Translations under genes and position numbers: made by a program
NCBI RefSeq assembly: GCF_024714495.1
Contig: NZ_JAMZMJ010000001.1
Coordinates: 558,001 to 622,000 of the forward strand
Direction of reading: 5' to 3'
Source: Marinoscillum pacificum
GTDB taxonomy: Bacteria; Bacteroidota; Bacteroidia; Cytophagales; Cyclobacteriaceae
Length of the DNA: 64,000 nucleotides
The notes under the pieces: model-generated
Database searches by the model: none
Told to the model about the DNA's origin: nothing
What the model saw: the letters and a program-made list of their open reading frames with translations, nothing else
Shown here: one piece after another, positions 35,983 through 44,800 of the stretch
Numbering within the stretch: position 1 is the first letter of the stretch
Layout of the letters: each line of letters begins with the position of its first letter

Positions 35983-36471
35983 ATGGATAGAGAATTATTA
36001 ACAGATTCGATAAAAAAGCTCTTTGGTAAATGGAGAGTTGTTAGCTGGCATATCCAGCATTCTTTTTATCAGCCAGGTCAGGATGTTTTCAACCATATTG
36101 GAGATTGGAAACCGTTGGAAGTAGAAAAGGTGAATAAATGCCCAAGCAACATTATATACTCTGGAATAGGAGAAGAAACTATTAAATCAGTTAACCTTTC
36201 TGAAATTGTATTTGAATTCTCAGATAACCTCAAAACAGATTATTATGATTTTCACTTCCTTTTAAAAAACGATATTTTGAATTCTGCCGCTTGGGAAATT
36301 TCTCAAGAACCCAAATATTGTGACTTTAGCATTGCAATGGAAGAAGTTTACAACTATGCAAGATGTAAAATTGAAGCAATTGATAGTAATGAACTAACGA
36401 TAATTGAAAGATTAGATAATGATGTCGCAGATACCTATCTCCAAAAAATAAAACTCGAAAGAATTCAGTAA
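35983..36471 (+). CDS. small unknown protein inside the palindrome-bounded cassette
   Basis: About 162 residues from the ATG at 35983 (MDRELLTDSIKKLFGKWRVV). An earlier in-frame ATG at 35872 reads through the palindromic element and is rejected. The protein is soluble, with FGKWRVVSWHIQHSFYQPG at the N-terminus, a KTDYYDFHFLL strand and NELTIIERLDND near the end, possibly a calycin or lipocalin-like barrel. I do not recognise it. It is bounded on both sides by attC-like palindromes, as a mobile cassette would be. Confidence 0.55.
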   Translation: MDRELLTDSIKKLFGKWRVVSWHIQHSFYQPGQDVFNHIGDWKPLEVEKVNKCPSNIIYSGIGEETIKSVNLSEIVFEFSDNLKTDYYDFHFLLKNDILNSAAWEISQEPKYCDFSIAMEEVYNYARCKIEAIDSNELTIIERLDNDVADTYLQKIKLERIQ

Positions 36472-36528
36472 GGCAAAAGTATAATTGCTCTTATGAAGTC
36501 GGTTTTTTTATAAAATATAAAAAGAAGG

Positions 36529-36624
36529 TGCATAACAAGGTTTATAACATAGAGGGCATTCGGTAGTTTATGAAAGCTCTTCGGCTATCTGAAACACCGC
36601 CTAATACCAAGTGTTAACACTCAC
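36529..36624. repeat. palindromic, attC-like intergenic element 2
   Basis: About 95 bases. A GTTT...AAAC arm and an inner AGC...GCT arm surround a TCTTCG loop (GTTTATGAAAGC facing GGCTATCTGAAAC), and the outer ends AACAAGGTTTATA and TAATACCAAGTGTT are partly complementary. It shares TATAACATAGAGGGC with element 1 and ends with GTGTTAACAC. Confidence 0.45.
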
Positions 36625-36636
36625 CCATCAATTTCT

Positions 36637-37257
36637 ATGAGAAACACCATTCTCTTTCTACTTTCCCTGATTACCCTTCACTGTTTCGGGCAATCTCAGC
36701 CAGAAATGAATGTAATCTATGGTGAGCATCACATATTTACCATTTCAACTCCATCAGGTTGGGTAAATGACAAAGAAGCAGCTTCTTCCATTGGTCTTAT
36801 TTCATTCTTTTACAATAAAGAAGATCAGAACAAGAACCCTAAAAGTTATATGTATGCTATGGGTTATGATAAGGACAATGAGACTGAAAGTTTGGAAGCT
36901 TTTATGAGTGGTGATATAGCCAACTTTAAAAAGAAGTACCCAAATCTGACCTATGAACAATTTGAAACCGGAAAATCAGGTGCAATTATCAATGCTCAAA
37001 TGCTCTCCTACTCCAATTTAGGGGATCGTTATAAAGAAGAGGTGCTTTATCTAGAAACTGAACTCTCCATTCTAGTCTTTGTTTTTGCCACTTTTTCTGA
37101 AGAAGATTACCAAATCTACCTACCCGTATTTGATCAACTCATTGCTTCATTTAATTATCTAGGAAATGACCCTAAGCCCTTTCCTAGAGTGGCAAAAGCA
37201 ACAAAGCGAGAATTAAAGGTATTTGTGCTATCTTCAATCGAATCCTTCATAATTTGA
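36637..37257 (+). CDS. exported hypothetical protein
   Basis: 206 residues with a signal peptide (MRNTILFLLSLITLHCFGQ). The mature region has YGEHHIFTISTPSGWVNDKE, the kind of start seen in PsbP-like or membrane-associated stress proteins, but it is not a confident match. It is mostly mixed beta and helix and ends in ELKVFVLSSIESFII. The next gene begins 12 bases after its stop, so the two may be co-transcribed. Function unknown. Confidence 0.6.
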   Translation: MRNTILFLLSLITLHCFGQSQPEMNVIYGEHHIFTISTPSGWVNDKEAASSIGLISFFYNKEDQNKNPKSYMYAMGYDKDNETESLEAFMSGDIANFKKKYPNLTYEQFETGKSGAIINAQMLSYSNLGDRYKEEVLYLETELSILVFVFATFSEEDYQIYLPVFDQLIASFNYLGNDPKPFPRVAKATKRELKVFVLSSIESFII

Positions 37258-37269
37258 ATTAACTAATCA

Positions 37270-38100
37270 ATGGGACTTTTTCTAAGAGATAAGAAACATC
37301 ATCATTTCATTGAACTCTATAAAATAGTAGATCTGGAAGCTGCCTCGACATTTGACACTCAAAGTCTGGTGATCCAAGCTGTAGAATTAATTGAAAGGCT
37401 TTCAGGCATTAAAGCAACCGACTTCAGTCTAAACTATACAAGCAAGAGTTATAAAACGATCAAAGGATTCGTCTCTAGATATCAGAAATATAAAGATGTG
37501 GTGTATTGTGATGTAGGTTTTAATTCAAATGAGACAAATACATTTTTTAGCATTAGTAATTCATTACTTAACTATCTCAAAAATGCCAAAAGACCCGAAA
37601 AAGACGTTATTCAGATGCGTTTTCAAATTAATGATGAATTAGTAAACGAAGATGAAATTCAAACTATATCGGAAGAACTGATTAAGAAATTTGACTTTCA
37701 ATATGGGTACATTCATAAATTTCCAACAAGTAAATTTTGCGGTGAAAGAAAGGTTAAGAGAGGGCTTTTTTCAACTACAACAACCTTTGACAAAACAGAC
37801 CAAGTTTGGAGAAATCATGAAATCGGAATCCTACATGGTTACTTAAAAAAACTTTACTCAATCAATTATTTGAATGAAAGTCAGGTAAATAATCAGGTTA
37901 TTTCTCAGTTCCTTAAATCTCACGGAGGTTGTACTCAAATAAGTGAAGAAATCTCTAAATGGTCTCTCAGTAATCATGACTTCCAGGTGGTTAGTAACTT
38001 ACCTGAACTGAAAGATTCAATGATAGTCACTGATGATCTTAGCTTCTTAAACAATCCAGAGGCTAAACAATTTAAAGCCAAAATGACTGTTTCCGACTAA
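37270..38100 (+). CDS. hypothetical soluble protein
   Basis: 276 residues, no signal peptide and no membrane helix. It begins MGLFLRDKKHHHFIELYKIV, with a three-His run. A GFVSRYQKYKDVVYCDVGF strand and KFDFQYGYIHKFPTSKFCGE are conspicuous. The pattern of a charged mid-section and a YGYIHK motif brings to mind immunity-type proteins, but this is a guess. Its position 12 bases after an exported protein could indicate an effector-immunity pair; no toxin domain was recognised. Confidence 0.5.
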   Translation: MGLFLRDKKHHHFIELYKIVDLEAASTFDTQSLVIQAVELIERLSGIKATDFSLNYTSKSYKTIKGFVSRYQKYKDVVYCDVGFNSNETNTFFSISNSLLNYLKNAKRPEKDVIQMRFQINDELVNEDEIQTISEELIKKFDFQYGYIHKFPTSKFCGERKVKRGLFSTTTTFDKTDQVWRNHEIGILHGYLKKLYSINYLNESQVNNQVISQFLKSHGGCTQISEEISKWSLSNHDFQVVSNLPELKDSMIVTDDLSFLNNPEAKQFKAKMTVSD

Positions 38101-38166
38101 TCATCTGAGCAGTCTAAATAGTAAGAATTAACTTCGAAAATCAAACTAATAACTCCCAATCACCTC

Positions 38167-38817
38167 ATGACCCACGAGCAAATTATACAAGCAACTATTA
38201 CTTATGTCCAAACCGAACTAGCAGAAGCTGAAGGTGGTCATGACTGGTGGCACATCGAGCGGGTATGGAAATCGTCGAAGGTAATCGCTAAGTCAGAAAA
38301 AGTCAATTTATTGATCGTAGAGTTGGGTGCACTGCTGCATGACATTGCAGATTCTAAATTTTACGATGGAGATGAAACCATCGGACCTAAGAAAGCGGCA
38401 GCGTTTATGGAGTCACTCAATCTGGAGCCTTCCATCATCGAGCATGTAGTGAATATCATTCAGCACATTTCCTTCAAAGGAGGTAATCAGACTCAAGCAT
38501 TCAAATCTCCAGAGCTGGATGTGGTACAGGATGCCGATCGTTTGGATGCCATAGGCGCTATAGGCATTGCCAGAACGTTCAACTATGGCGGGTTTAAAAA
38601 CCGAGAGTTGTATAATCCGGCCATCCCTCCCAACCTGAACATGACCAAAGAGGAATACAAAAAAAGCACGGCACCAACCATCAACCATTTCTACGAAAAA
38701 CTCTTGCTACTCAAGGATCGAATGAACACCGAAACTGGGAAAGCACTGGCTCAAAGACGTCATGACTTTATGGAAACCTTTCTGGAGGAGTTTTACCTGG
38801 AGTGGGATGGCAAATAA
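38167..38817 (+). CDS. HD-domain phosphohydrolase
   Basis: A 216-residue member of the HD superfamily (YedJ/YpgQ type). The metal-binding residues lie in GGHDWWHIERVW (His), LGALLHDIADSK (His-Asp) and VVQDADRLDAIG (Asp). The last part has FNYGGFKNRELYNPAIPP, which is common to this subgroup. It is likely a nucleotide phosphohydrolase; the substrate is unknown. A second, broken copy of this gene lies at 53088-53709, and the two bracket the giant adhesin locus. Confidence 0.85.
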   Translation: MTHEQIIQATITYVQTELAEAEGGHDWWHIERVWKSSKVIAKSEKVNLLIVELGALLHDIADSKFYDGDETIGPKKAAAFMESLNLEPSIIEHVVNIIQHISFKGGNQTQAFKSPELDVVQDADRLDAIGAIGIARTFNYGGFKNRELYNPAIPPNLNMTKEEYKKSTAPTINHFYEKLLLLKDRMNTETGKALAQRRHDFMETFLEEFYLEWDGK

Positions 38818-38902
38818 AATAAGCCCTGACATGTCGCCAAGGCTTATTGGTAAAATATTTTCAATGTAAAATAAAGCTGATTGTATCTGAATTAACTCCT
38901 AT

Positions 38903-40834
38903 TTAGTTATCCGCTAAAATCTCTGTAGATATAATAGAAAACTCTGTTCGTCTATTCTTAAAGTATTCCATCTCTGTGCATTCTACCCCATCCACACATT
39001 TGTTTACAGGCTTAGTTTCTCCGTAACCTTTAGGATAAATTCTACTTGGATCAATGCCGTTTGAGACAATGTATTTCACTGCTGATTCAGCTCTTCGTTG
39101 TGATAAATCTAAATTATAATCTGACTTCCCACGACTATCAGTATGCGAACTCAATTCAATAGAGATTGTCGGGTTATTCTTCAAAATCCAAACCAATTTA
39201 TCTAATTCAATTGCAGCTTCTAATGTTATATCAGCCTTATCTAGTTCATAGTACACATTTTCTAGAACGATTGGTTTAGATGTTTCCATTTTCATCATTC
39301 TTACATCCACGAATAAGGTATCATTATCTGGAACCTTCGCAAATTCAAAAGATAGCTTATTGGCAAAGTACTCTTTGTGAAAAGCGTCGACTGAATAAAT
39401 TGGACCAAGGGCAGATTGAAAGAAGCACATTCCTCCTAAGTTTGTCTGGGCAATAGGTGTATTAGTATTTTCTAACGACACAACAACTGTTGCATTGGGA
39501 ATAGGTTCTTCAGTGCTATCATCAATTACTCTAACAGCTATGATATATTCCGGGACATGTTTCTCATAGAAAAATCGGTAAATATCATCGCCTCCTTGGC
39601 CTCCCTCTCTATTACTGGAAAAAAATCCGGAAAACTCTCTTCTAATCAAGCCAAAATCATCTCGTGAAGAATTAATTGGTTGCCCTAGATTCTCAATTTC
39701 CCAGTTTTCATCGTTAAGGTTTATTTTATAAATATCTAATCCACCTAAACCTACATGACCTTTGGAAGCGAAATAAAGAACTGTATCCTGATACAAATAC
39801 GGAAACAATTCGTCTTCTGGAGTATTTACTAAACCCCCAAGATTTTCCGGTTCACTCCACTTGCCATTACGCCAATAAGTCACAAAAATATCAGCCTCGC
39901 CTACAGATCCCTCCATATCAGACGCAAAATACATCGTCATACCATCGGAAGATATGGTCGGATGACCTACAGAATAATTATCATGATTGAACCATAGTTC
40001 CTTAGGTTCAGTCCATCCCTTGTCTTGCTTATCCCTTACCGACTGGTAAAGCTTTAGCTTATTCACTCCATCGTTACTTGTTTTTTTCTTTCCATTAGTA
40101 AAATTATTTCTAGTAAAAACGATCAATGAGTCATTCTTTCCAAAAGCCAAAGGACCCTCGTGATAAGGTGAATTTATCGTATTACTAAACGGATAAGTTT
40201 TAGCGTAATGTCCAGTATCTGTAGCTGCATAATAGAGGTCTAAAAAATAGGTGTCGTTCCATTGGTATTTCTTTTGACGAGAACCCGGACGCTCTCGATT
40301 AGAGCTAAACACAATACCACCCCTGTAGTATGATGGAGAAAAATCGTCATGATTGGAGTTAGACCAATGATTTTGAATCTCATATGAATTCGTATCGATT
40401 TTAATATTGGCGATTCTCGCAATGTGCGTACTATCTAGCCCCTCTTCTATTTGATTGGCAATTTCAGTTGCCTTATCATATTCTTTATTAGAAATTAACG
40501 TTTGGAAATACCTCTTTTTCTCCTCCTGGTTCATTACCCCATATTTCTCCACTCTCCTGTAGTAGAGCATTGCATCATGATATCTATTCATCATGTAGAA
40601 ACAGTTACCTATTTGGAGACTTGGATAAGCCAAAGCTTCGCGATCCACAGCATCATGATAGGATAATGCCTTTCTATAATTTTCAATCGCACTAACAAAT
40701 GACAGAGCCTTATAGTAATGGTCTGCTCTTTTGATTGCGTTCCGATACTTTTTTGATTCATTACCAGAAGTAGCAAATGAATCAAGACTCATGATAAGTA
40801 GTATAAAATATATAAGAGTATTAAAGTTTTTCAT
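38903..40834 (-). CDS. OmpA-family outer-membrane protein with TPR, PD40 and carboxypeptidase-regulatory-like domains
   Basis: About 643 residues from the ATG at 40834 (a farther ATG at 40849 is possible), with signal MKNFNTLIYFILLIMSLDSFA. Residues about 25-130 are TPR-like. Residues about 160-430 are WD40-like PD40 strands (SPSYYRGGIVFSSNRE, PTISSDGMTMYFASD, ELFPYLYQDTVLYFASKG). A regulatory-like domain follows (about 445-525), then an OmpA peptidoglycan-binding domain (about 540-640; TDSRGKSDYNLDLSQRRAES). This layout matches the OmpA partner of SprF/PorP-type loci. It follows porP by 19 bases and is last in the adhesin operon. Confidence 0.88.
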   Translation of the reverse strand: MKNFNTLIYFILLIMSLDSFATSGNESKKYRNAIKRADHYYKALSFVSAIENYRKALSYHDAVDREALAYPSLQIGNCFYMMNRYHDAMLYYRRVEKYGVMNQEEKKRYFQTLISNKEYDKATEIANQIEEGLDSTHIARIANIKIDTNSYEIQNHWSNSNHDDFSPSYYRGGIVFSSNRERPGSRQKKYQWNDTYFLDLYYAATDTGHYAKTYPFSNTINSPYHEGPLAFGKNDSLIVFTRNNFTNGKKKTSNDGVNKLKLYQSVRDKQDKGWTEPKELWFNHDNYSVGHPTISSDGMTMYFASDMEGSVGEADIFVTYWRNGKWSEPENLGGLVNTPEDELFPYLYQDTVLYFASKGHVGLGGLDIYKINLNDENWEIENLGQPINSSRDDFGLIRREFSGFFSSNREGGQGGDDIYRFFYEKHVPEYIIAVRVIDDSTEEPIPNATVVVSLENTNTPIAQTNLGGMCFFQSALGPIYSVDAFHKEYFANKLSFEFAKVPDNDTLFVDVRMMKMETSKPIVLENVYYELDKADITLEAAIELDKLVWILKNNPTISIELSSHTDSRGKSDYNLDLSQRRAESAVKYIVSNGIDPSRIYPKGYGETKPVNKCVDGVECTEMEYFKNRRTEFSIISTEILADN

Positions 40835-40853
40835 AATTCGTAGTGTCATGTGA

Positions 40854-41759
40854 TTAAAAGAATCGAGGTGTTAACATCACTTGAGGATTGATATTAACCA
40901 CATAGTTCAGCATTAATTCGTGTGACGTACTGTGCAAATCAGTATGATTCAAATCGAAGGAATATCCCACCTGAAGTTGTGGACCAACCTGAAGGGCCAA
41001 TAACAACGCATTACTCTCCTTCCATCTATGGTTTATACCAACCCAAATCACGTTTTTAAGTAGAACATTAAAGTTAAGGTCAAGCTGAGCAGGCGCATTG
41101 TTTACATCCTTGTATAAAACATTGGGTTTAACAATTATTCCGTTTTTGAAATCTATGACATAGCCAGCTGTTGCATAATAATGCTGTACCAATCTCCCTA
41201 CAGCTAATTCCTGTGACCCAAACTTGGTTTTCATCATCTGAGGAACCGAAAAACCTACATAAAAACGATCTGAGTGCAATAAAAAACCACTACCAGCATT
41301 AAATTTCATTGAATTATCATTGATTAATACCGGGTCATTTGGATCATCTGCGGCACCAGATCTATACTCCTGATTGATCTGATGTAGGTTTGCCTGAATC
41401 CCAAGTGAAAGCCTGATTTTAGGCGTTATTTTGATCCTGTAAGCATAGCTGAAATAGGCAGAATGTTCTTTTTTAACTCCTATTGCATCTCTGTAGAAGA
41501 GAGCTCCTAAGGAAATTTGCTTGAACTTTAAAGGAGAGTGTACACTAACTAATTGTGTGGTTGGCGCTCCTTCAATTCCAACCCACTGATGTCGAGTCAA
41601 AGCACTCATACTAATGGCGTCATGAACACCTGCATATGCCGGATTCAATGCTAGACCATTATACATATATTGAGTAATCATGAACTCCTGCTGGCTGTAA
41701 ACAGATATATTGATTACGATTAAAAAACCAGCAATTAGAACGGCGCGAATATTTTTCAT
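40854..41759 (-). CDS. PorP/SprF-family type IX secretion membrane protein
   Basis: About 301 residues from the ATG at 41759. An earlier in-frame ATG at 41942 overlaps the adhesin and is rejected. The signal is MKNIRAVLIAGFLIVINISVYSQ, and the mature start FMITQYMYNGLALNPAYAG is the PorP/SprF hallmark. The rest is beta-barrel-like, ending NYVVNINPQVMLTPRFF. SprF is needed to export SprB in Flavobacterium, and proteins of this family usually pair with one type IX substrate, here the 3619-residue adhesin upstream. A strong hairpin lies between the two genes. Confidence 0.92.
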   Translation of the reverse strand: MKNIRAVLIAGFLIVINISVYSQQEFMITQYMYNGLALNPAYAGVHDAISMSALTRHQWVGIEGAPTTQLVSVHSPLKFKQISLGALFYRDAIGVKKEHSAYFSYAYRIKITPKIRLSLGIQANLHQINQEYRSGAADDPNDPVLINDNSMKFNAGSGFLLHSDRFYVGFSVPQMMKTKFGSQELAVGRLVQHYYATAGYVIDFKNGIIVKPNVLYKDVNNAPAQLDLNFNVLLKNVIWVGINHRWKESNALLLALQVGPQLQVGYSFDLNHTDLHSTSHELMLNYVVNINPQVMLTPRFF

Positions 41760-41825
41760 AACTATCTGATTATCTGAATTAAAAATGAAAATAATTGACT
41801 TTTTTATGGCAATTTTTCTGTGAAT

Positions 41826-41867
41826 GACCGGTATGCTTCGTTTTTTGGTCTTATGAAGCACCCGGTC
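41826..41867 (-). promoter_or_regulatory. strong hairpin between adhesin and porP genes
   Basis: GACCGG (41826-41831) and TGCTTC (41834-41839) pair with GAAGCA (41855-41860) and CCGGTC (41862-41867), 12 pairs with one small bulge and a 15-base loop. No poly-T follows on the minus strand, so it is more likely an mRNA processing or stability element than a terminator. It lies between the 11-kb adhesin and its export partner. Confidence 0.55.
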
Positions 41868-41892
41868 TTCACATTGTCGCCGAACTTTATTG

Positions 41893-44800
41893 TCAATTTC
41901 TAATTTCGAGTGATCCTCTTTGAGTTTTAACTTTCCCTTCAAGTGAGGCCTTAATTACATAGAAATATGTACCGTCTGGAAGATTGGAATTGGAATTCAT
42001 TGTGTTGGAAATACCTACAAATGTGTTGGCTCCCCGATTGTTATTGTAACCGCTAATCTTGTACACAATGTTTCCCCATCTATTGTAGATCAGAACAGTG
42101 TTACTTTCATAAATTTCAATACCTAAAATTTTGAAATAGTCATTCAGTCCATCCCCATTTGGTGTAACCGTATTGGTAACATCTAATTCTTCACAATCTT
42201 CTAAATCATCCAGGTAACTTGGGATTCCGTCACCATCACAATCTTGATCTTCATCCTCCAACTCATCCTCAGTTGGAATACCATCATTATCATCATCTGG
42301 ATCATCGTAATCAGGATCTCCATCACCATCTGAATCACGTGGATCATCCCCATCTCCGTACTCTTCACAGTCTGAAAGTCCATCACCATCTGTATCAGCA
42401 CCTTGAGTGACATTAATAGTGGCTACTCCTTCCGCACAAAGACTACCTGTATTACATACCATGTAGATGAATGAATCTTGACCAATGAAATCTGAATTGG
42501 CACTATAGGTAAATGACCCGTCTGCGTTTAATTCTAATGAACCATTCGTAACCTCAGTTACCAATACCACATTCAAATCATCTCCATTTTGATCGGAATC
42601 ATTATCAAGCACATTTGCCATGATTTCAATACAAGTACTGGTTTCATAGGCATCATCAGTTGCAATAGGCGCTGATCCAACTCCATTTACATTGATCACC
42701 AAATCTGCTGTTGCAGTTTCTGAACCGTCAGTTACTGTGTAAGTAGCTGTTGGAACAACTCCTACAAAGTCCGTTGCTGGAACGAAGGTGTAGCTACCAT
42801 CGCTATTGATCGTCAAGTCACCTGATGTCAAACTTGCGGTGCTTCCAGCTGGGTAAGTCGTGCCATCAATGATGAATTGGGTAACTGTCAACGCATCGCC
42901 ATCCGCATCACTGTCATTATTCAAGACTCCTGAAGCTGCATCAACTGTCAAGGTTACGTTCTCATCGGTGCTATTGCTATCATTTACTGCAACTGGTGCA
43001 TTGTTCACAGCGCCTACACTGATCACCAAATCTGCTGTTGCAGTTTCTGAACCGTCAGTTACTGTGTAAGTAGCTGTTGGAACCACTCCTACAAAGTCTG
43101 TAGCTGGAACGAAGGTGTAGCTACCATCGCTATTGATCGTCAAGTCACCTGATGTCAAACTTGCGGTGCTTCCAGCTGGGTAAGTCGTGCCATCAATGAT
43201 GAATTGGGTAACTGTCAACGCATCGCCATCCGCATCACTGTCATTATTCAATACGCCTGAAGCAGCATCAACTGTCAAGGTTACATTCTCATCTGTGCTA
43301 TTGCTATCGTCTACGGCAACTGGTGCATTGTTCACAGCGCCTATACTGATGATCAAATCTGCTGTTGCAGTTTCTGAACCATCAGTTACCGTGTAAGTAG
43401 CTGTTGGAACCACTCCTACAAAGTCCGTTGCTGGAACGAAGGTGTAGCTACCATCGCTATTGATCGTCAAGTCGCCTGAAGTCAAACTCGCGGTGCTTCC
43501 AGCTGGGTAAGTCGTGCCATCAATGATGAATTGTGTAACTGTCAACGCATCGCCATCCGCATCACTGTCATTATTCAATACTCCTGAAGCTGCATCAACT
43601 GTCAAGGTTACATTCTCATCGATGCTATTGCTATCGTCTACTGCAACTGGTGCATTGTTCACTGCTCCTACGCTGATGTCCAAATCTGCTGTTGCAGTTG
43701 CTGAACCGTCAGTTACCGTGTAAGTAGCTGTTGGAACAACTCCTACAAAGTCTGTTGCTGGAACGAAGGTGTAGCTACCATCGCTATTGATTGTCAAGTC
43801 GCCTGAAGTCAAACTCGCTGTGCTTCCAGCTGGGTAAGTCGTGCCATCAATAATGAATTGTGTAACTGTCAACGCATCGCCATCCGCATCACTGTCATTA
43901 TTCAAGACTCCTGAAGCTGCATCAACTGTCAAGGTTACGTTCTCATCGGTGCTATTGCTATCATTTACTGCAACTGGTGCATTGTTCACAGCGCTTACAC
44001 TGATCACCAAATCTGCTGTTGCAGTTTCTGAACCGTCAGTTACTGTGTAAGTAGCTGTTGGAACCACTCCTACAAAGTCTGTAGCTGGAACGAAGGTGTA
44101 GCTACCATCGCTATTGATTGTCAAGTCGCCTGAAGTCAAACTCGCTGTGCTTCCAGCTGGGTAAGTCGTGCCATCGATGATGAATTGTGTAACTGTCAAC
44201 GCATCGCCATCTGCATCACTGTCATTATTCAATACTCCTGAAGCTGCATCAACTGTCAAGGTTTCATTCTCATCGGTGCTATTGCTATCGTCTACGGCAA
44301 CTGGTGCATTGTTCACTGCTCCTACGCTGATGTCCAAATCTGCTGTTGCAGTTGCTGAACCATCAGTTACCGTGTAAGTAGCTATTGGAACAACTCCTAC
44401 AAAGTCCGTTGCTGGAACAAATATGTAGCTACCATCGCTATTGATCGTCAAGTCGCCTGAAGTCAAACTTGCAGTGCTGCCAGCTGGGTAAGTCGTGCCA
44501 TCAATGATGAATTGTGTAACTGTCAACACATCGCCATCCGCATCACTGTCATTGTTCAGTACCCCAGAAGCAGCATCAACTATCAAGGTTACATTCTCAT
44601 CTGTGCTATTGCTATCATCTACGGCAACTGGTACATTGTTCACAGCTCCTACGCTGATTTCTAATTCTGCTGTTGCAGTTTCTGAACCATCAGTTATAGT
44701 GTAAGTAGCTGTTGGAACCACTCCTACAAAGTCCGTTGCTGGTACGAAGGTGTAACTACCATCGCTATTGATTGTCAAGTCGCCTGAAGTCAAACTCGCT

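Noticed and set aside
38818-38848. Terminator after the intact HD gene
   Set aside because: AATAAGCC and GGCTTATT can pair but no T-run follows; a weak signal only.
41760-41942. N-terminal extension of the PorP/SprF protein
   Set aside because: It overlaps the adhesin stop and the hairpin, and the signal peptide begins only at the ATG at 41759.
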